NCBI GenBank assembly: GCA_025961275.1
Contig: JAOQNJ010000001.1
Span: 4,547,353 to 4,611,352 of the forward strand
DNA length: 64,000 nucleotides
Direction of reading: 5' to 3'
DNA from: Providencia alcalifaciens
Lineage (GTDB): Bacteria > Pseudomonadota > Gammaproteobacteria > Enterobacterales > Enterobacteriaceae
Numbering within the stretch: the first letter of the stretch is position 1; every line of letters begins with the position of its first letter. Positions 19,793-28,046 of the stretch are shown piece after piece. Below the pieces are notes generated by a model that was not told the origin of the DNA, searched no databases, and saw only the letters and a program-made list of their open reading frames with translations. Position numbers and translations under genes: made by a program.

Positions 19793-20494
19793 ATGAATCA
19801 AAAACATTGGTCAAAATATCAATTACTTCATGAAGTTGTAAAAAATACCAATATTCATATTAAAGGTTGCCATAGCTACTACAGCCATTGTTGGGATGAC
19901 GGATTTAAACAATCGGTTGTCCGTTATCTGCAAGGGGATGCAGGCAGCTGTGATTGGCAACTCGCTTGGAAAGTTGACCAGCTTTATATTGGTGATTATG
20001 TCTGTATTGGTAGTGAAGCTGTCATCTTGATGGGCGGAAATCACACCCATAGAATGGATTGGTTTTGTCTATACCCTTTTATTGAGCATATTAATGAAGC
20101 ATACATCGGTAAAGGGGACACCATAATTAGCGATGGGGTTTGGATTGGCATGCGCGCATTTATTATGCCGGGTATCAAAATAGGTGAAGGTGCGGTCATC
20201 GCCGCTAACAGTGTGGTTGTCAAAGATGTAGAACCTTATAGCATTGTCGGTGGTAACCCAGCTAAGCGGATTAATTACCGTTTTTCCCCCGATATTATTG
20301 CTGAGCTTTTGGCATTAAAAATCTATGATTGGCCCGAAGTGAAATTTAAGGCTTTAAGACCTTATTTATGTGATTCGGATTTGACGGCATTAAAAAAAGC
20401 ACTGGCTGATTGTTCTGCGCAACTAAATCAGGACACTTTTCTTAAGGAATTTTGTTCATACTCAATTGGGGACAGATCACCGTTGGCAGTATGA
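19793..20494 (+). CDS. CatB/Vat-family O-acetyltransferase, C-terminus replaced by IS
   Basis: Hexapeptide-repeat xenobiotic acetyltransferase that uses acetyl-CoA to modify chloramphenicol or streptogramin-type drugs. Host-encoded residues run to about 206. They include YYSHCWDDGF, the left-handed helix strands around SDGVWIGMRAFIMPGIKIGEGAV, the catalytic His region MGGNHTHRMDW (about 82-92), and IVGGNPAKRINYRF. The last 27 residues come from the IS copy that begins at 20411. Family members are about 209-215 long, so only a few native residues are lost and activity may survive. RBS agga precedes ATG 19793. The drug target is not certain. Confidence 0.85.
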   Translation: MNQKHWSKYQLLHEVVKNTNIHIKGCHSYYSHCWDDGFKQSVVRYLQGDAGSCDWQLAWKVDQLYIGDYVCIGSEAVILMGGNHTHRMDWFCLYPFIEHINEAYIGKGDTIISDGVWIGMRAFIMPGIKIGEGAVIAANSVVVKDVEPYSIVGGNPAKRINYRFSPDIIAELLALKIYDWPEVKFKALRPYLCDSDLTALKKALADCSAQLNQDTFLKEFCSYSIGDRSPLAV

Positions 20495-21252
20495 AACCTT
20501 TCTAGGTTGTAATAGCGCATATACGCGATAACATCTTCTTTCATCTGTTTCCGAGTCGGCTGAGGGATTTTCAGTACCCAATCGTGTTTTAAACTGCCAA
20601 AAAATCGTTCTACAACGGCGTTATCCCAACAGGCTCCAACATCACCCATGCTTGCCCTAATACCATAGCTTGTTAGCAAGCGGCGATATCGCTTACTCGT
20701 ATATTGAGAGCCTCTATCACTATGAAAGACTAAGCCTTTTTCGGGCTGGCGTAAGTTATACGCTTTCATCAAGGCTTTACTGACTAAATCTGCCGTCATT
20801 CGTTTATCGATATGCCAACCCACAATACGGCGTGAGTATAAGTCCATCACGATGGCTAAATACATCCAGCCTTCCCCTGTTTTTAAATAGGTCACATCAC
20901 CCGCCCACACTTCGTTAGGTGCGTGAGGATTAAAATTTTGATTGAGCAAATTATCGGCTACGGCATCACTGTGTTTGCGTTTTGTGGTGACTTTGTAAGC
21001 AACGCGCTGAGTGACGACTAGGCCAAGCTGAGCCATTAGCTTTTGAACGCCATAAGCACTCACGCTAAAGCCCTCTTTGCATAACCGTTTACGTAACGTT
21101 CTATAACCTAAGCTATTTCGACTCTGTTCAAAGATAGCTTTGGCTCTGCGGTACAGGCTAAGTTGTTCTGCGGTGATCAATTTTGCTGGGCGTTTAAGCC
21201 AAGCATAGTAGGCAGAACGACTTATTTTCATTAACTTGCAGAGCTTCAGCAC
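20428..21252 (-). CDS. IS3-family transposase OrfB, copy 2
   Basis: 274 residues, the same translated sequence as copy 1, with intact DDE motifs ([26 protein letters not shown]). Probably made as an OrfAB fusion by -1 frameshifting. Confidence 0.93.
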   Translation of the reverse strand: MLKLCKLMKISRSAYYAWLKRPAKLITAEQLSLYRRAKAIFEQSRNSLGYRTLRKRLCKEGFSVSAYGVQKLMAQLGLVVTQRVAYKVTTKRKHSDAVADNLLNQNFNPHAPNEVWAGDVTYLKTGEGWMYLAIVMDLYSRRIVGWHIDKRMTADLVSKALMKAYNLRQPEKGLVFHSDRGSQYTSKRYRRLLTSYGIRASMGDVGACWDNAVVERFFGSLKHDWVLKIPQPTRKQMKEDVIAYMRYYNLERFHTANGDLSPIEYEQNSLRKVS

Positions 21253-21290
21253 GGGAAACTGTGAAGATAATTGCTTAATCGTTTTAAACG

Positions 21291-21578
21291 CTACTTGGTT
21301 TCCTTTAGCAGGAGGGCGCTGGCTTTTTTTAGGATCTCTTTCTCCATCCTAAGTTCTTTATTTTCTTTTCGAAGCCTTAATAGCTCAGCTCTCTCATCGG
21401 CATTCAAGCTGCTACCGGATTGTTCAGCATCGAATTTTGCTTTCCAGTTATAAAGTAATTTATCGGTGATCCCTAATGAAGCTGCCGCTTTTGGGACGCT
21501 ATAACCTTGTTCGGTGACTAATGCGACCGCTTCTTGCTTAAACTCAGTAGTATAAAACCTGTTTGTTCGTTTTTTCAT
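21291..21578 (-). CDS. IS3-family transposase OrfA, copy 2
   Basis: 95 residues, same translated sequence as copy 1: N-terminal helix-turn-helix and C-terminal zipper, with an A-rich slippery run near the 3' end. Confidence 0.92.
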   Translation of the reverse strand: MKKRTNRFYTTEFKQEAVALVTEQGYSVPKAAASLGITDKLLYNWKAKFDAEQSGSSLNADERAELLRLRKENKELRMEKEILKKASALLLKETK

Positions 21579-21824
21579 TTAACACCTCAATAATTGGATT
21601 ATATTCCATTATTAAAGTGTCCTGTTTGATTAAAGCAGATCATTAATCTATTATTCAATATGCAGGTCACTGACTTCATCTATTTGGAGTAAAAGCCATC
21701 GTTCCTAATTATTTAAAAGATGTCTGTCGGTAGGTAGGGATTCAGCGGCTCTAGCCACTATTTTTACGTTGCTTATCAGGGGGGCTTATTATCTGCAGAT
21801 ATTTTGAATATTTGGCGGCCAAAC

Positions 21825-21860
21825 AAAAAGCGAGAAAAATGAATATATTTCTCGCTTTTT
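21825..21860 (-). terminator. Bidirectional terminator after DUF883-like gene
   Basis: AAAAAGCGAGAAA and TTTCTCGCTTTTT form a 13-bp perfect stem with a 10-nt loop and T runs on both strands. The stretch between the IS and this hairpin (21643-21824) shows no gene. Confidence 0.85.
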
Positions 21861-21907
21861 CTAATGTCAGGGGAATTGATAAATAATCATTCCGTTAACA
21901 TTAAAAC

Positions 21908-22150
21908 TTACTTTTTACCGATTAGGTAACCAAATACGAAACCTATACCGGCTGCAACCGTTGCAGCGGCTAATGGGTTGCTTTTAACTGTATCCACTGC
22001 TGTATTTAAGGTATCACAACCTTGAGCAGCACATTTTTTTACTGCCCCCTTGAGTTGATGCTCATGGGAATCAGTGGCTTCACCATAGGCTTGCTGTGCA
22101 GCACCAGCGGCTTCTTTTGTTTTGTTTTCTGCTTTTTCGAATAAACTCAT
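21908..22150 (-). CDS. Small ElaB/YqjD-like (DUF883) membrane-anchored protein
   Basis: 80 residues. The amphipathic N-terminal part (about 1-45, Ala/Lys/Glu-rich, KTKEAAGAAQQAYGEATDS) resembles CsbD or DUF883 stress proteins. The C-terminal segment (about 57-78, NPLAAATVAAGIGFVFGYL) is a glycine-zipper membrane helix ending in IGKK. ElaB/YqjD proteins are stationary-phase, inner-membrane, ribosome-binding proteins. Two cysteines (KKCAAQGCDT) around 39-45 are unusual for the family. RBS aaggag lies just before ATG. Function inferred from composition. Confidence 0.7.
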   Translation of the reverse strand: MSLFEKAENKTKEAAGAAQQAYGEATDSHEHQLKGAVKKCAAQGCDTLNTAVDTVKSNPLAAATVAAGIGFVFGYLIGKK

Positions 22151-22245
22151 TATATTCTCCTTAATAGTGAACGACAGTCATTTTTAAGCATAGCAGACTT
22201 TCAATATTCGACCTGCTATCTACTAAAATTAAGATAATTCCATCT

Positions 22246-22740
22246 TTATTCGACAGTACGAATAAAATCCACCAAGGTTGGATTAGCGATTTTTCGATAA
22301 TCTTCTGTATTGAGAATAATTGATCGCTCAAGAGTGCCTGCATTAAAGGCAAGCTCCTCAAAACGTGTAAATAAATGAGGATCAGCAATCAATTTTAATG
22401 ACGGATGAAAACTAAAAGGAGGAATAGCTCCAAATACACATTGAGTTAATTCATCAACTTCTTTTGGGCTCGCCAGTGAGGCGCGAGTTCCTCCAAGTGC
22501 GTTAGCAATTTTACTCAAATCAGCTTGTTTGTCAGCGGGGAGAATAGCAAGAACATGTTGACGGATACCATTTCCCTTTACATGACAGACGAGGCCTTTA
22601 GCGCCTTGACCTAATTCTGTACCACGAACTTTTGCTACTTCTTCAGACTTACCTGCGGTTGAATGCTCCATCACGTGGTATTTGGCATTATGTTGACCAA
22701 GTAACTGGATTAATTGGATAAAAATAGAATTTTCTGACAC
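22246..22740 (-). CDS. yeaK: YeaK-type mischarged aminoacyl-tRNA deacylase
   Basis: YbaK/ProX-domain protein; YeaK-type members clear mischarged Ser/Thr-tRNA or related species. From GTG at 22740 it is 164 residues, matching the ~167-residue E. coli YeaK. An open upstream extension to 22860 would give 204 residues, but only the GTG has a good RBS (aagga, 7-8 nt). The diagnostic run is GQGAKGLVCHVKGNG, followed by GGTRASLASPKEVDELT and FGAIPPFSFHPSL. The Lys of GAKGLVC is the presumed catalytic residue by family analogy. Confidence 0.9.
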   Translation of the reverse strand: MSENSIFIQLIQLLGQHNAKYHVMEHSTAGKSEEVAKVRGTELGQGAKGLVCHVKGNGIRQHVLAILPADKQADLSKIANALGGTRASLASPKEVDELTQCVFGAIPPFSFHPSLKLIADPHLFTRFEELAFNAGTLERSIILNTEDYRKIANPTLVDFIRTVE

Positions 22741-22979
22741 AGCTATTTCCTTTTGTGTAAGCCAAACGTTTGAAATGATAACAAGTTCAGTCGGATATAC
22801 AACAATAACCCCGCTCATATTTGAATACGTATTGGCTACGATCAGCTGCAGGCGTTTCATTGTTTAATTATTTTCATCGGGTTTTATTCGGAAGAGAAAA
22901 TTTATAGATATAAATTATATTTAACGTGGTTGTCCTTGGCGTAAATTTAAGGGTAAATAAATAATGGAAAAAACAGGTT

Positions 22980-23270
22980 TTGAAAATTAGAAATTATCAA
23001 CGCGTGCTCTTCATTCTGGCTATAAAGCTAACAAGCATATTCGTAGTGCCTCAGTATCCATCTATCAAACGCCATTTAGCTTTTGTTGCAGTAGTACCTG
23101 AAATTGTTGGACAGGAAAAAATTATTGCGGGCAGAACATATCAGTTCTTCGAGGTATATATCGTTGCTGCTTTAATGTACTAGGCTATTTGTTTAATTGT
23201 CGAGAGAATGTTAATTAAATTGGAGCTTAGAGCAGCGCTGCATAATCGCGAAAAAGTAAATTATCTATGA
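22980..23270 (+). pseudogene. Remnant of amino-acid ABC transporter permease
   Basis: C-terminal end of a GlnP/ArtQ-like permease. The readable part contains SIKRHLAFVAVVPEIVGQ, then IIAGRTYQFFEVYIVAALMY, matching the conserved end of polar amino-acid permeases. An in-frame TAG (23181-23183) interrupts it, then AICLIVERMLIKLELRA continues in the same frame to TGA at 23268. That stop overlaps the ATG of the next remnant as in an intact operon. The first two thirds of the gene are gone. Confidence 0.75.
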
Positions 23271-23620
23271 TTAAAATAACTGGCTTAAATAAAAATTTTG
23301 ATGGATTAGCTGTTTTAATAGATATCAACCTTCATGTAGATGAAGGTTGATATCTATTGCAATTATAGGGCCTTCAGGCTCGGGTAATTCGACGTTGCTT
23401 CGTTGTTTTAACCTGCTTAAAAGACCGAATAAAGGTCAAATTTGTATAGATGATATTACGATCACTGTGCCATATTTTTTGAAAAAAAATATTCACAATT
23501 ATGTTTGAATGTGGGGATGGTATTTCAATCCTTTAATTTATTCCCACATCTCAGCGTTCTGAGTAATGTTGCTCAAGGATTAATCACCGTGCAAAAAATC
23601 CAAAGAAATTCGCTTGCTAT
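23267..23620 (+). pseudogene. Remnant of amino-acid ABC transporter ATPase (GlnQ-like)
   Basis: Starts MIKITGLNKNFDG and runs to HVDEG, where a stop codon arises from an inverted repeat (23318-23357). Another frame then gives IAIIGPSGSGNSTLLRCFNL, a Walker A whose Lys is replaced by Asn. A further frame gives VGMVFQSFNLFPHLSVLSNV (from about 23508), the Q-loop region. Signature, Walker B and the rest are missing. Multiple frame changes and loss of the P-loop lysine show a dead gene. It paralleled a polar amino-acid importer such as artPIQM elsewhere in the window. Confidence 0.82.
23318..23357. repeat. Perfect 18-bp inverted repeat inside dead ATPase gene
   Basis: ATAGATATCAACCTTCAT is followed by 4 nt and its exact complement ATGAAGGTTGATATCTAT. 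The right arm replaces the codons expected after GEV in an ABC ATPase and creates the stop codon, so it looks like a copied (template-switched) arm. Confidence 0.8.
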
Positions 23621-23818
23621 AAATTTATCTATTCAGCGTTCGCCTCAATTTACTGGAATTGAAATTCAATTAAATACTTTTATATCAATATCTTATATTT
23701 GTTTTGGGTGATTACTTATAAAGTATGACGAATAGCACAATTTTATCACTTATTTAGAGCTGACTCACAGATAGTGAAAACGCATTTTGACATAAATTTA
23801 ACCTATCACTAACATTCT

Positions 23819-23832
23819 TCTTGCATACAAGA
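23819..23832. promoter_or_regulatory. Candidate GntR operator upstream of MFS gene
   Basis: TCTTGCATACAAGA is a near-perfect palindrome 60 bp before the MFS start. A closely similar site, ACTTGTATACCAGT (27051-27064), lies before the GntR gene at the other end of the cluster. Confidence 0.5.
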
Positions 23833-23891
23833 TGTGTTCAATAAAAATACAAGACAAATAAACCTCTTTATTACCTAAAAAGGGCATAGCT

Positions 23892-25217
23892 ATGTCAATA
23901 AAAGAAACAACCATGGCTACAGTAAAAGAAAAAGCACCGCCAGGGCATTTAAGGTGGGGATTAGCAATTATTTTCTTTGTTATTGGACTAATTGCCTATA
24001 TGGATCGGGCCAATTTATCGATTGTTGCCGAACATATGATGACAGATTTAGGGCTAAGTAAAGTTCAGTTTGGATTTTTAGGTGCTTTGTTTTCACTGGG
24101 TTACGCATTAGCACAAATCCCAAGTGGTATTTTGGCGGAGCGCTTTGGCAGCCGAAGGGTTGTAACTATCAGTTTATATATATGGTCGGCATTTACCATA
24201 CTCACTGTTGTTGCACCAACCTATATATGGCTTTGTATTGTCAGGTTTTTATTTGGTGTAGGGGAAGCGCCACTTTATCCATCAAACGCTGTTTTTAATA
24301 GCTGGTGGTTTAGACAGAACGAAAAAGCCAGAGCAGCCAGTTTTCTACTTGCTGGATCCTATTTTGGCCCCGTGATCGCACCGACATTAACGGTTTTTAT
24401 CATGATTACGCTAGGATGGCATGCCGTTTTTTGGATTTTTGGTGTTGTCGGGATTGTCATCGGTGCACTTTGGTACCTTGTTGCACGTAATAAACCCGAA
24501 GATCATCCTAATATTTCACAGTCGGAAATCGCACATATTCAAGAAGGGCGTTCATTTCAAGAAAGTAGCGTTGAATCAGTCAAAGCACCATGGCGAATTT
24601 TTATGCAAGACCGTGCTTTTTGGGCGATTGGAATTCAGTACTTCTTTGTTGGTTATATGACCACATTATTTATGATTTGGTTACCAACTTACTTACAAGA
24701 AGCACAAGGTTTCTCATTAACCCACATGGGTATTGCAGCCAGTTTTCCATGGCTAGCTATTTGTATCGCGGTACTTACTGCTGGAACGGTATCTGACTGG
24801 TTACTTAATAAAGGCTATTCTCAGCTGGTTGCCCGTGGATATGTTGCAATCATTGGTTTCATTTTATTCATTATTGGAATTTGCGGTGCAGCGACAACGA
24901 CAAGCGCCATTATGAGCGTTGCGTGGCTAACATTAGCACTTGGATCGCTAGGCCTACCTGTCGTGACTTCTTGGGCGATAGCGGCTGATAAAGGCAAGCA
25001 ATATGCGGGTTCTGTCAGTAGCTGGATGAATTTATGGGGTAATTTGGGCGGCGTTATTTCTCCCATATTATGTGGTTGGTTAGCCCAAAATTTTGGCTGG
25101 AACGTCGCATTACTATTCAATATTGTTCCTGTCTGCTTAGCTATTATCTGTTGGTTCTTTATTCAGCCTGATAAACCTTTATCTGATGTAAACCCTTCTA
25201 TACTCAATTCTCATTAA
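23892..25217 (+). CDS. MFS transporter, anion:cation symporter family
   Basis: 441 residues, 12 predicted membrane segments. The N-terminal run IAYMDRANLSIVAEHM and the motif GILAERFGSRRVV place it in the ACS family (GudP/GarP/phthalate-type carriers for organic anions). The substrate is unknown. RBS aaaaaggg precedes ATG 23892; ATG 23913 is an alternative. First gene of a likely operon with the RraA-like gene (12 bp later) and the nitrilase-family gene (9 bp after that), so it probably imports their carboxylate or amide substrate. Confidence 0.9.
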   Translation: MSIKETTMATVKEKAPPGHLRWGLAIIFFVIGLIAYMDRANLSIVAEHMMTDLGLSKVQFGFLGALFSLGYALAQIPSGILAERFGSRRVVTISLYIWSAFTILTVVAPTYIWLCIVRFLFGVGEAPLYPSNAVFNSWWFRQNEKARAASFLLAGSYFGPVIAPTLTVFIMITLGWHAVFWIFGVVGIVIGALWYLVARNKPEDHPNISQSEIAHIQEGRSFQESSVESVKAPWRIFMQDRAFWAIGIQYFFVGYMTTLFMIWLPTYLQEAQGFSLTHMGIAASFPWLAICIAVLTAGTVSDWLLNKGYSQLVARGYVAIIGFILFIIGICGAATTTSAIMSVAWLTLALGSLGLPVVTSWAIAADKGKQYAGSVSSWMNLWGNLGGVISPILCGWLAQNFGWNVALLFNIVPVCLAIICWFFIQPDKPLSDVNPSILNSH

Positions 25218-25229
25218 AAGGATTAATCC

Positions 25230-25877
25230 ATGTTTATATTAAATCACCGTATTGAAAATTATACACAAAATGATATTGAGCAATATCGTCAAATTTGTCC
25301 ATCTACCATAGGTCATATGACTGATTTCGGTTTTATCAAAAATTTACGTCCACAAATTGATAACTGTCAGTTTATTGGAAATGCAGTGACAGTTCGAATA
25401 CCTCATATGGATTCTAGTGCTGTCCATAAAGTATTTGATATCGTTAAAGAAGGTGATGTAATTTGCATTGACATGTCAGGTGATATAGACAGAGCATGCT
25501 GGGGCGAAATGGTTTCATACATGGCCCGTGAGAAAAAAATTGCGGGTGCGGTTATTGATGGCTGTGTGACTGATATCAAAGCATTACGTGAAATTGGTGT
25601 GCCAGTTTTTGCTCGCAGAGTTAGCCCATTAACGACTCGTATTTTAGGCATTGAAGGGGCTATTAATACTGCTGTTAATCTCGATGGCGTAACTGTTTTT
25701 CCGGGTGACTTAATTATTGCTGATAATGACGGCGTTTTTGTCGCAAATGAACAAACATTAAATGAATATGCTAAACGAGCTTTAAACGCGCAACACAGTG
25801 AAATTGCAATGAAACAACGTATTGATGCAGGGGAAACGTTAGCTGCAATCTCTGGTGCCGCAAAATATTTCGAATAG
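25230..25877 (+). CDS. RraA-like / HMG-aldolase-fold protein
   Basis: 215 residues of the RraA-like superfamily (RNase E regulator fold, also 4-hydroxy-4-methyl-2-oxoglutarate aldolases). Core motifs are GDVICIDMSGDIDRACWGEM (about 74-93) and GAVIDGCVTDIKALREIG (about 102-119). FPGDLIIADNDGV carries the second conserved acidic patch. The usual catalytic Arg after the GAVIDG motif (VRD in aldolases) reads VTD here, so classic aldolase activity is uncertain. Gene context with a transporter and an amidase favours a catabolic enzyme over an RNase E regulator. Confidence 0.82.
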   Translation: MFILNHRIENYTQNDIEQYRQICPSTIGHMTDFGFIKNLRPQIDNCQFIGNAVTVRIPHMDSSAVHKVFDIVKEGDVICIDMSGDIDRACWGEMVSYMAREKKIAGAVIDGCVTDIKALREIGVPVFARRVSPLTTRILGIEGAINTAVNLDGVTVFPGDLIIADNDGVFVANEQTLNEYAKRALNAQHSEIAMKQRIDAGETLAAISGAAKYFE

Positions 25878-25886
25878 GAAACCAAT

Positions 25887-26678
25887 ATGAAAATTGCAAT
25901 TGCACAACTTGTGAGTCATCACGATAAAAAGCTGACATTAAATAAAGCGTGTTCTGCGATAGAACAAGCCGCAGAAGGCGGCGCAGATCTAATTTTATTA
26001 CCTGAGATGTATATGGCTTTCGTTTCACCAGACAGCGGGATCAGATATGCCGATATTGCTGAATCACTCGATGGCCCGTTTGTTAGTAGATTAGCAGCAA
26101 AAGCAAAAGAAATGGGCATTTATGTTGTTTGTGGAATGTATCAAAAAGCAGAAAATGATCCCAAAAGAGCATTTAATACAACGATTATGTTAAACCGACA
26201 AGGTGAGTTAGTGTTCCATTACCAAAAAACTCATCTTTATGACGCATTTTCTTATCAGGAATCACTGAACATTATTCAGAGTAATAATCCTTTAGTACCC
26301 GTGGAAACTGAGTTTGGTAAAATAGGTATTTTGGTTTGTTATGAATTACGTTTTCCTGAAGTAGCGAGAAAACTGACACTTGCGGGTGCTGATGTATTGT
26401 TAGTGCCAACAGCGTGGGTGAGTGGTCCATTAAAAGAAGAACATTATCAATCATTAGTTAAAGCGCGAGCACTCGAAAATACTATTCCAGTTTGCGCTTG
26501 TGACCAAACAGGTAATCTCTTTATTGGTCGAAGCCTTGTTTGTGATGCTCTTGGTGTCACGGTAGCATCAGCGGGTTACGACGAAACCGTATTCTTTGCC
26601 GATATTTCAATTGAGCACACACATGAAACTCGACAAAAGTTACCTTGTATTCAAAATAGGCGTCCAGAGCTTTATTAA
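25887..26678 (+). CDS. Carbon-nitrogen hydrolase (nitrilase superfamily)
   Basis: 263 residues with the complete Glu-Lys-Cys triad: Glu in LILLPEMYMAF (about 42), Lys in FHYQKTHLYD (about 114), Cys in GILVCYELRFPEVAR (about 150). RALENTIPVCACDQTGNLF is the usual downstream motif. Members hydrolyse amides, nitriles or carbamoyl compounds such as omega-amidase or N-carbamoyl substrates; the substrate here is not readable. Nine bases after the RraA-like gene, so co-expressed. Confidence 0.9.
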   Translation: MKIAIAQLVSHHDKKLTLNKACSAIEQAAEGGADLILLPEMYMAFVSPDSGIRYADIAESLDGPFVSRLAAKAKEMGIYVVCGMYQKAENDPKRAFNTTIMLNRQGELVFHYQKTHLYDAFSYQESLNIIQSNNPLVPVETEFGKIGILVCYELRFPEVARKLTLAGADVLLVPTAWVSGPLKEEHYQSLVKARALENTIPVCACDQTGNLFIGRSLVCDALGVTVASAGYDETVFFADISIEHTHETRQKLPCIQNRRPELY

Positions 26679-27050
26679 AAATTACTGATAAAATAGTGAT
26701 ATTATTTCTTTAATGATCTCAATTATTATATATCTCAAATAATTCGAGTTGCATGCAAGTATCGGGTAACGCTATTTTTATGAAAAAAACTTGATGAACA
26801 CAGGTAAATACGAGGCCAATCCTCATCACATTTAAAGGTGATGAGGATATGAATATAAAAACGCTAACAAGCCTCATGTTTTTACGTGGGGTTTTATTAT
26901 TACCATAACTAATCGACGTGATATTTTTACAAGGTAATTTATATACTCGTAAATAATGTTAAGTACCTTATATCAATGATAATCAACTCCCTCAGAGCTC
27001 TCTAACTCGTAATAGTCATCGAATACTGTTATGTATTGTTTGGGTTTATT

Positions 27051-27064
27051 ACTTGTATACCAGT
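27051..27064. promoter_or_regulatory. Candidate GntR autoregulatory operator
   Basis: ACTTGTATACCAGT is a near-palindrome sharing TTGNATAC with the site at 23819-23832, in the style of FadR-group operators (GTATAC core). Confidence 0.45.
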
Positions 27065-27076
27065 ATTTTCATCTCT

Positions 27077-27207
27077 ATACTCGTGATACTTTAAGTTGCA
27101 TGATTGTTGACTGCATTCAGCTAGTTGAGTTACATAGTTTATCTATGCTTCCCCCACTACCTTCTCTTGTTGCCTACATGCAAAGCAAATTATTTAGAGT
27201 ATATACT
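27077..27207. repeat. ERIC-like element
   Basis: Runs from atactcgtgatactttaagt to aaattatttagagtatatac, with the core gttacatagtttatctatg. It sits between the operator candidate and the GntR start codon, so it would lie in the mRNA leader. Confidence 0.75.
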
Positions 27208-27238
27208 CAATAAGAATTGAATAAATGGCGTAACCTAA

Positions 27239-27862
27239 ATGAAAGATAAAACACTAAGCCAGCAAGCCTACGAAGCTATCAAAGCAAAGATTTTGGCAAA
27301 ACAATTTGAAGAAGAAAGTTACACTTCTGAAAATATTCTTGTCAAAGAATTGGGGATGAGTCGTACTCCTATCCGTGAAGCTTTATATCAATTGCAAAAT
27401 GAAGGATTAGTTAAAATAATTCCTCGAAAAGGCGTATTTATTCAACGCTTATCTCTGAAAGAGACGCGGGATTATTACGATTTAAGATTAGCTATTGAAA
27501 ATCATACATTGAAATTATTACGTGGGTATCTTACAGAAAACGATTTTGTATTTTTACAAAAAATTATTGATTTCCAATTTGAATTATTGAAAAAATCAAA
27601 TTATCGCGAATGGGTTAAAGAGGATGAGCGTTTTCATCGTTATTTTCTATCACTACTCGATAACGCAGTTTTCTTAGATTTATCAACTAATATACGTCAA
27701 CGTGCTTATTTTGAACCCGATCCGTTATATCGCAGTGATTACTATTTAGAATCCACCCGACAACATCAACAATTAATCGACCACCTAAAGGCAAAGCGGT
27801 ACGCTGAAGCAGAAGAAACATTGAATGAACATATTCTTCGTGGAAAACGTAATTTTGTTTAA
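27239..27862 (+). CDS. GntR-family regulator, FCD (FadR/VanR) type
   Basis: 207 residues. The N-terminal winged helix (about 5-70) has MSRTPIREALYQLQNEGLVK, the GntR signature. The C-terminal all-helical FCD ligand domain (about 75-205) has DYYDLRLAIENHTL and the metal-ligand-like residues Asp and His in DERFHRYFL and RQHQQLIDHL. Adjacent to, and in line with, the MFS-RraA-amidase operon, so it is the likely local regulator, usually a repressor relieved by a small acid. Confidence 0.92.
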   Translation: MKDKTLSQQAYEAIKAKILAKQFEEESYTSENILVKELGMSRTPIREALYQLQNEGLVKIIPRKGVFIQRLSLKETRDYYDLRLAIENHTLKLLRGYLTENDFVFLQKIIDFQFELLKKSNYREWVKEDERFHRYFLSLLDNAVFLDLSTNIRQRAYFEPDPLYRSDYYLESTRQHQQLIDHLKAKRYAEAEETLNEHILRGKRNFV

Positions 27863-27925
27863 TTGGAGGGCTCAATAAAAATTGGCTACTTTATCGTGAA
27901 ACTCAATTGGTAATATAAAAATCAG

Positions 27926-27947
27926 CGTGATATATCACGTTTTTTTA
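27926..27947 (+). terminator. GntR gene terminator
   Basis: The palindrome CGTGATATATCACG is followed by T8; it lies 64 bp after the stop. Confidence 0.8.
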
Positions 27948-28046
27948 TTTCAAATAGTTAATTAAGATGATTGCATTGTTGAACTAAATTTTAGAGCGTA
28001 ATCATCGAGTGATTAGGTGCATTTTTGTATCCAATCAGTGGGTTAA

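Larger units (their letters stand above)
20411..21642 (-). mobile_element. IS3-family insertion sequence, copy 2 (1232 bp)
   Basis: Same ends, same length and same orientation as the copy at 13249-14480, with no difference noticed by eye. Left flank ends gctgat and right flank begins ttaatc, so no target duplication is visible. It truncates the acetyltransferase gene. The absence of target duplications at both copies suggests deletions or recombination after insertion. Confidence 0.95.
26679..27238. other. 560-bp region before GntR gene
   Basis: A partial ERIC-like end lies at about 26732-26760 (aataattcgagttgcatg). A palindromic operator candidate is at 27051-27064, and a full ERIC-like element occupies 27077-27207, immediately upstream of the GntR start. 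No supported ORF; the 60-codon frame at 27031 falls within the repeat. Confidence 0.5.

Noticed and set aside
13249-21642. Resistance composite transposon as a firm call
   Set aside because: The interior contains core genes yegH and gnd, and no target duplications flank the unit, so this remains only a possibility.
27031-27213. 60-codon frame before the GntR gene
   Set aside because: Lies almost wholly within an ERIC-like repeat.
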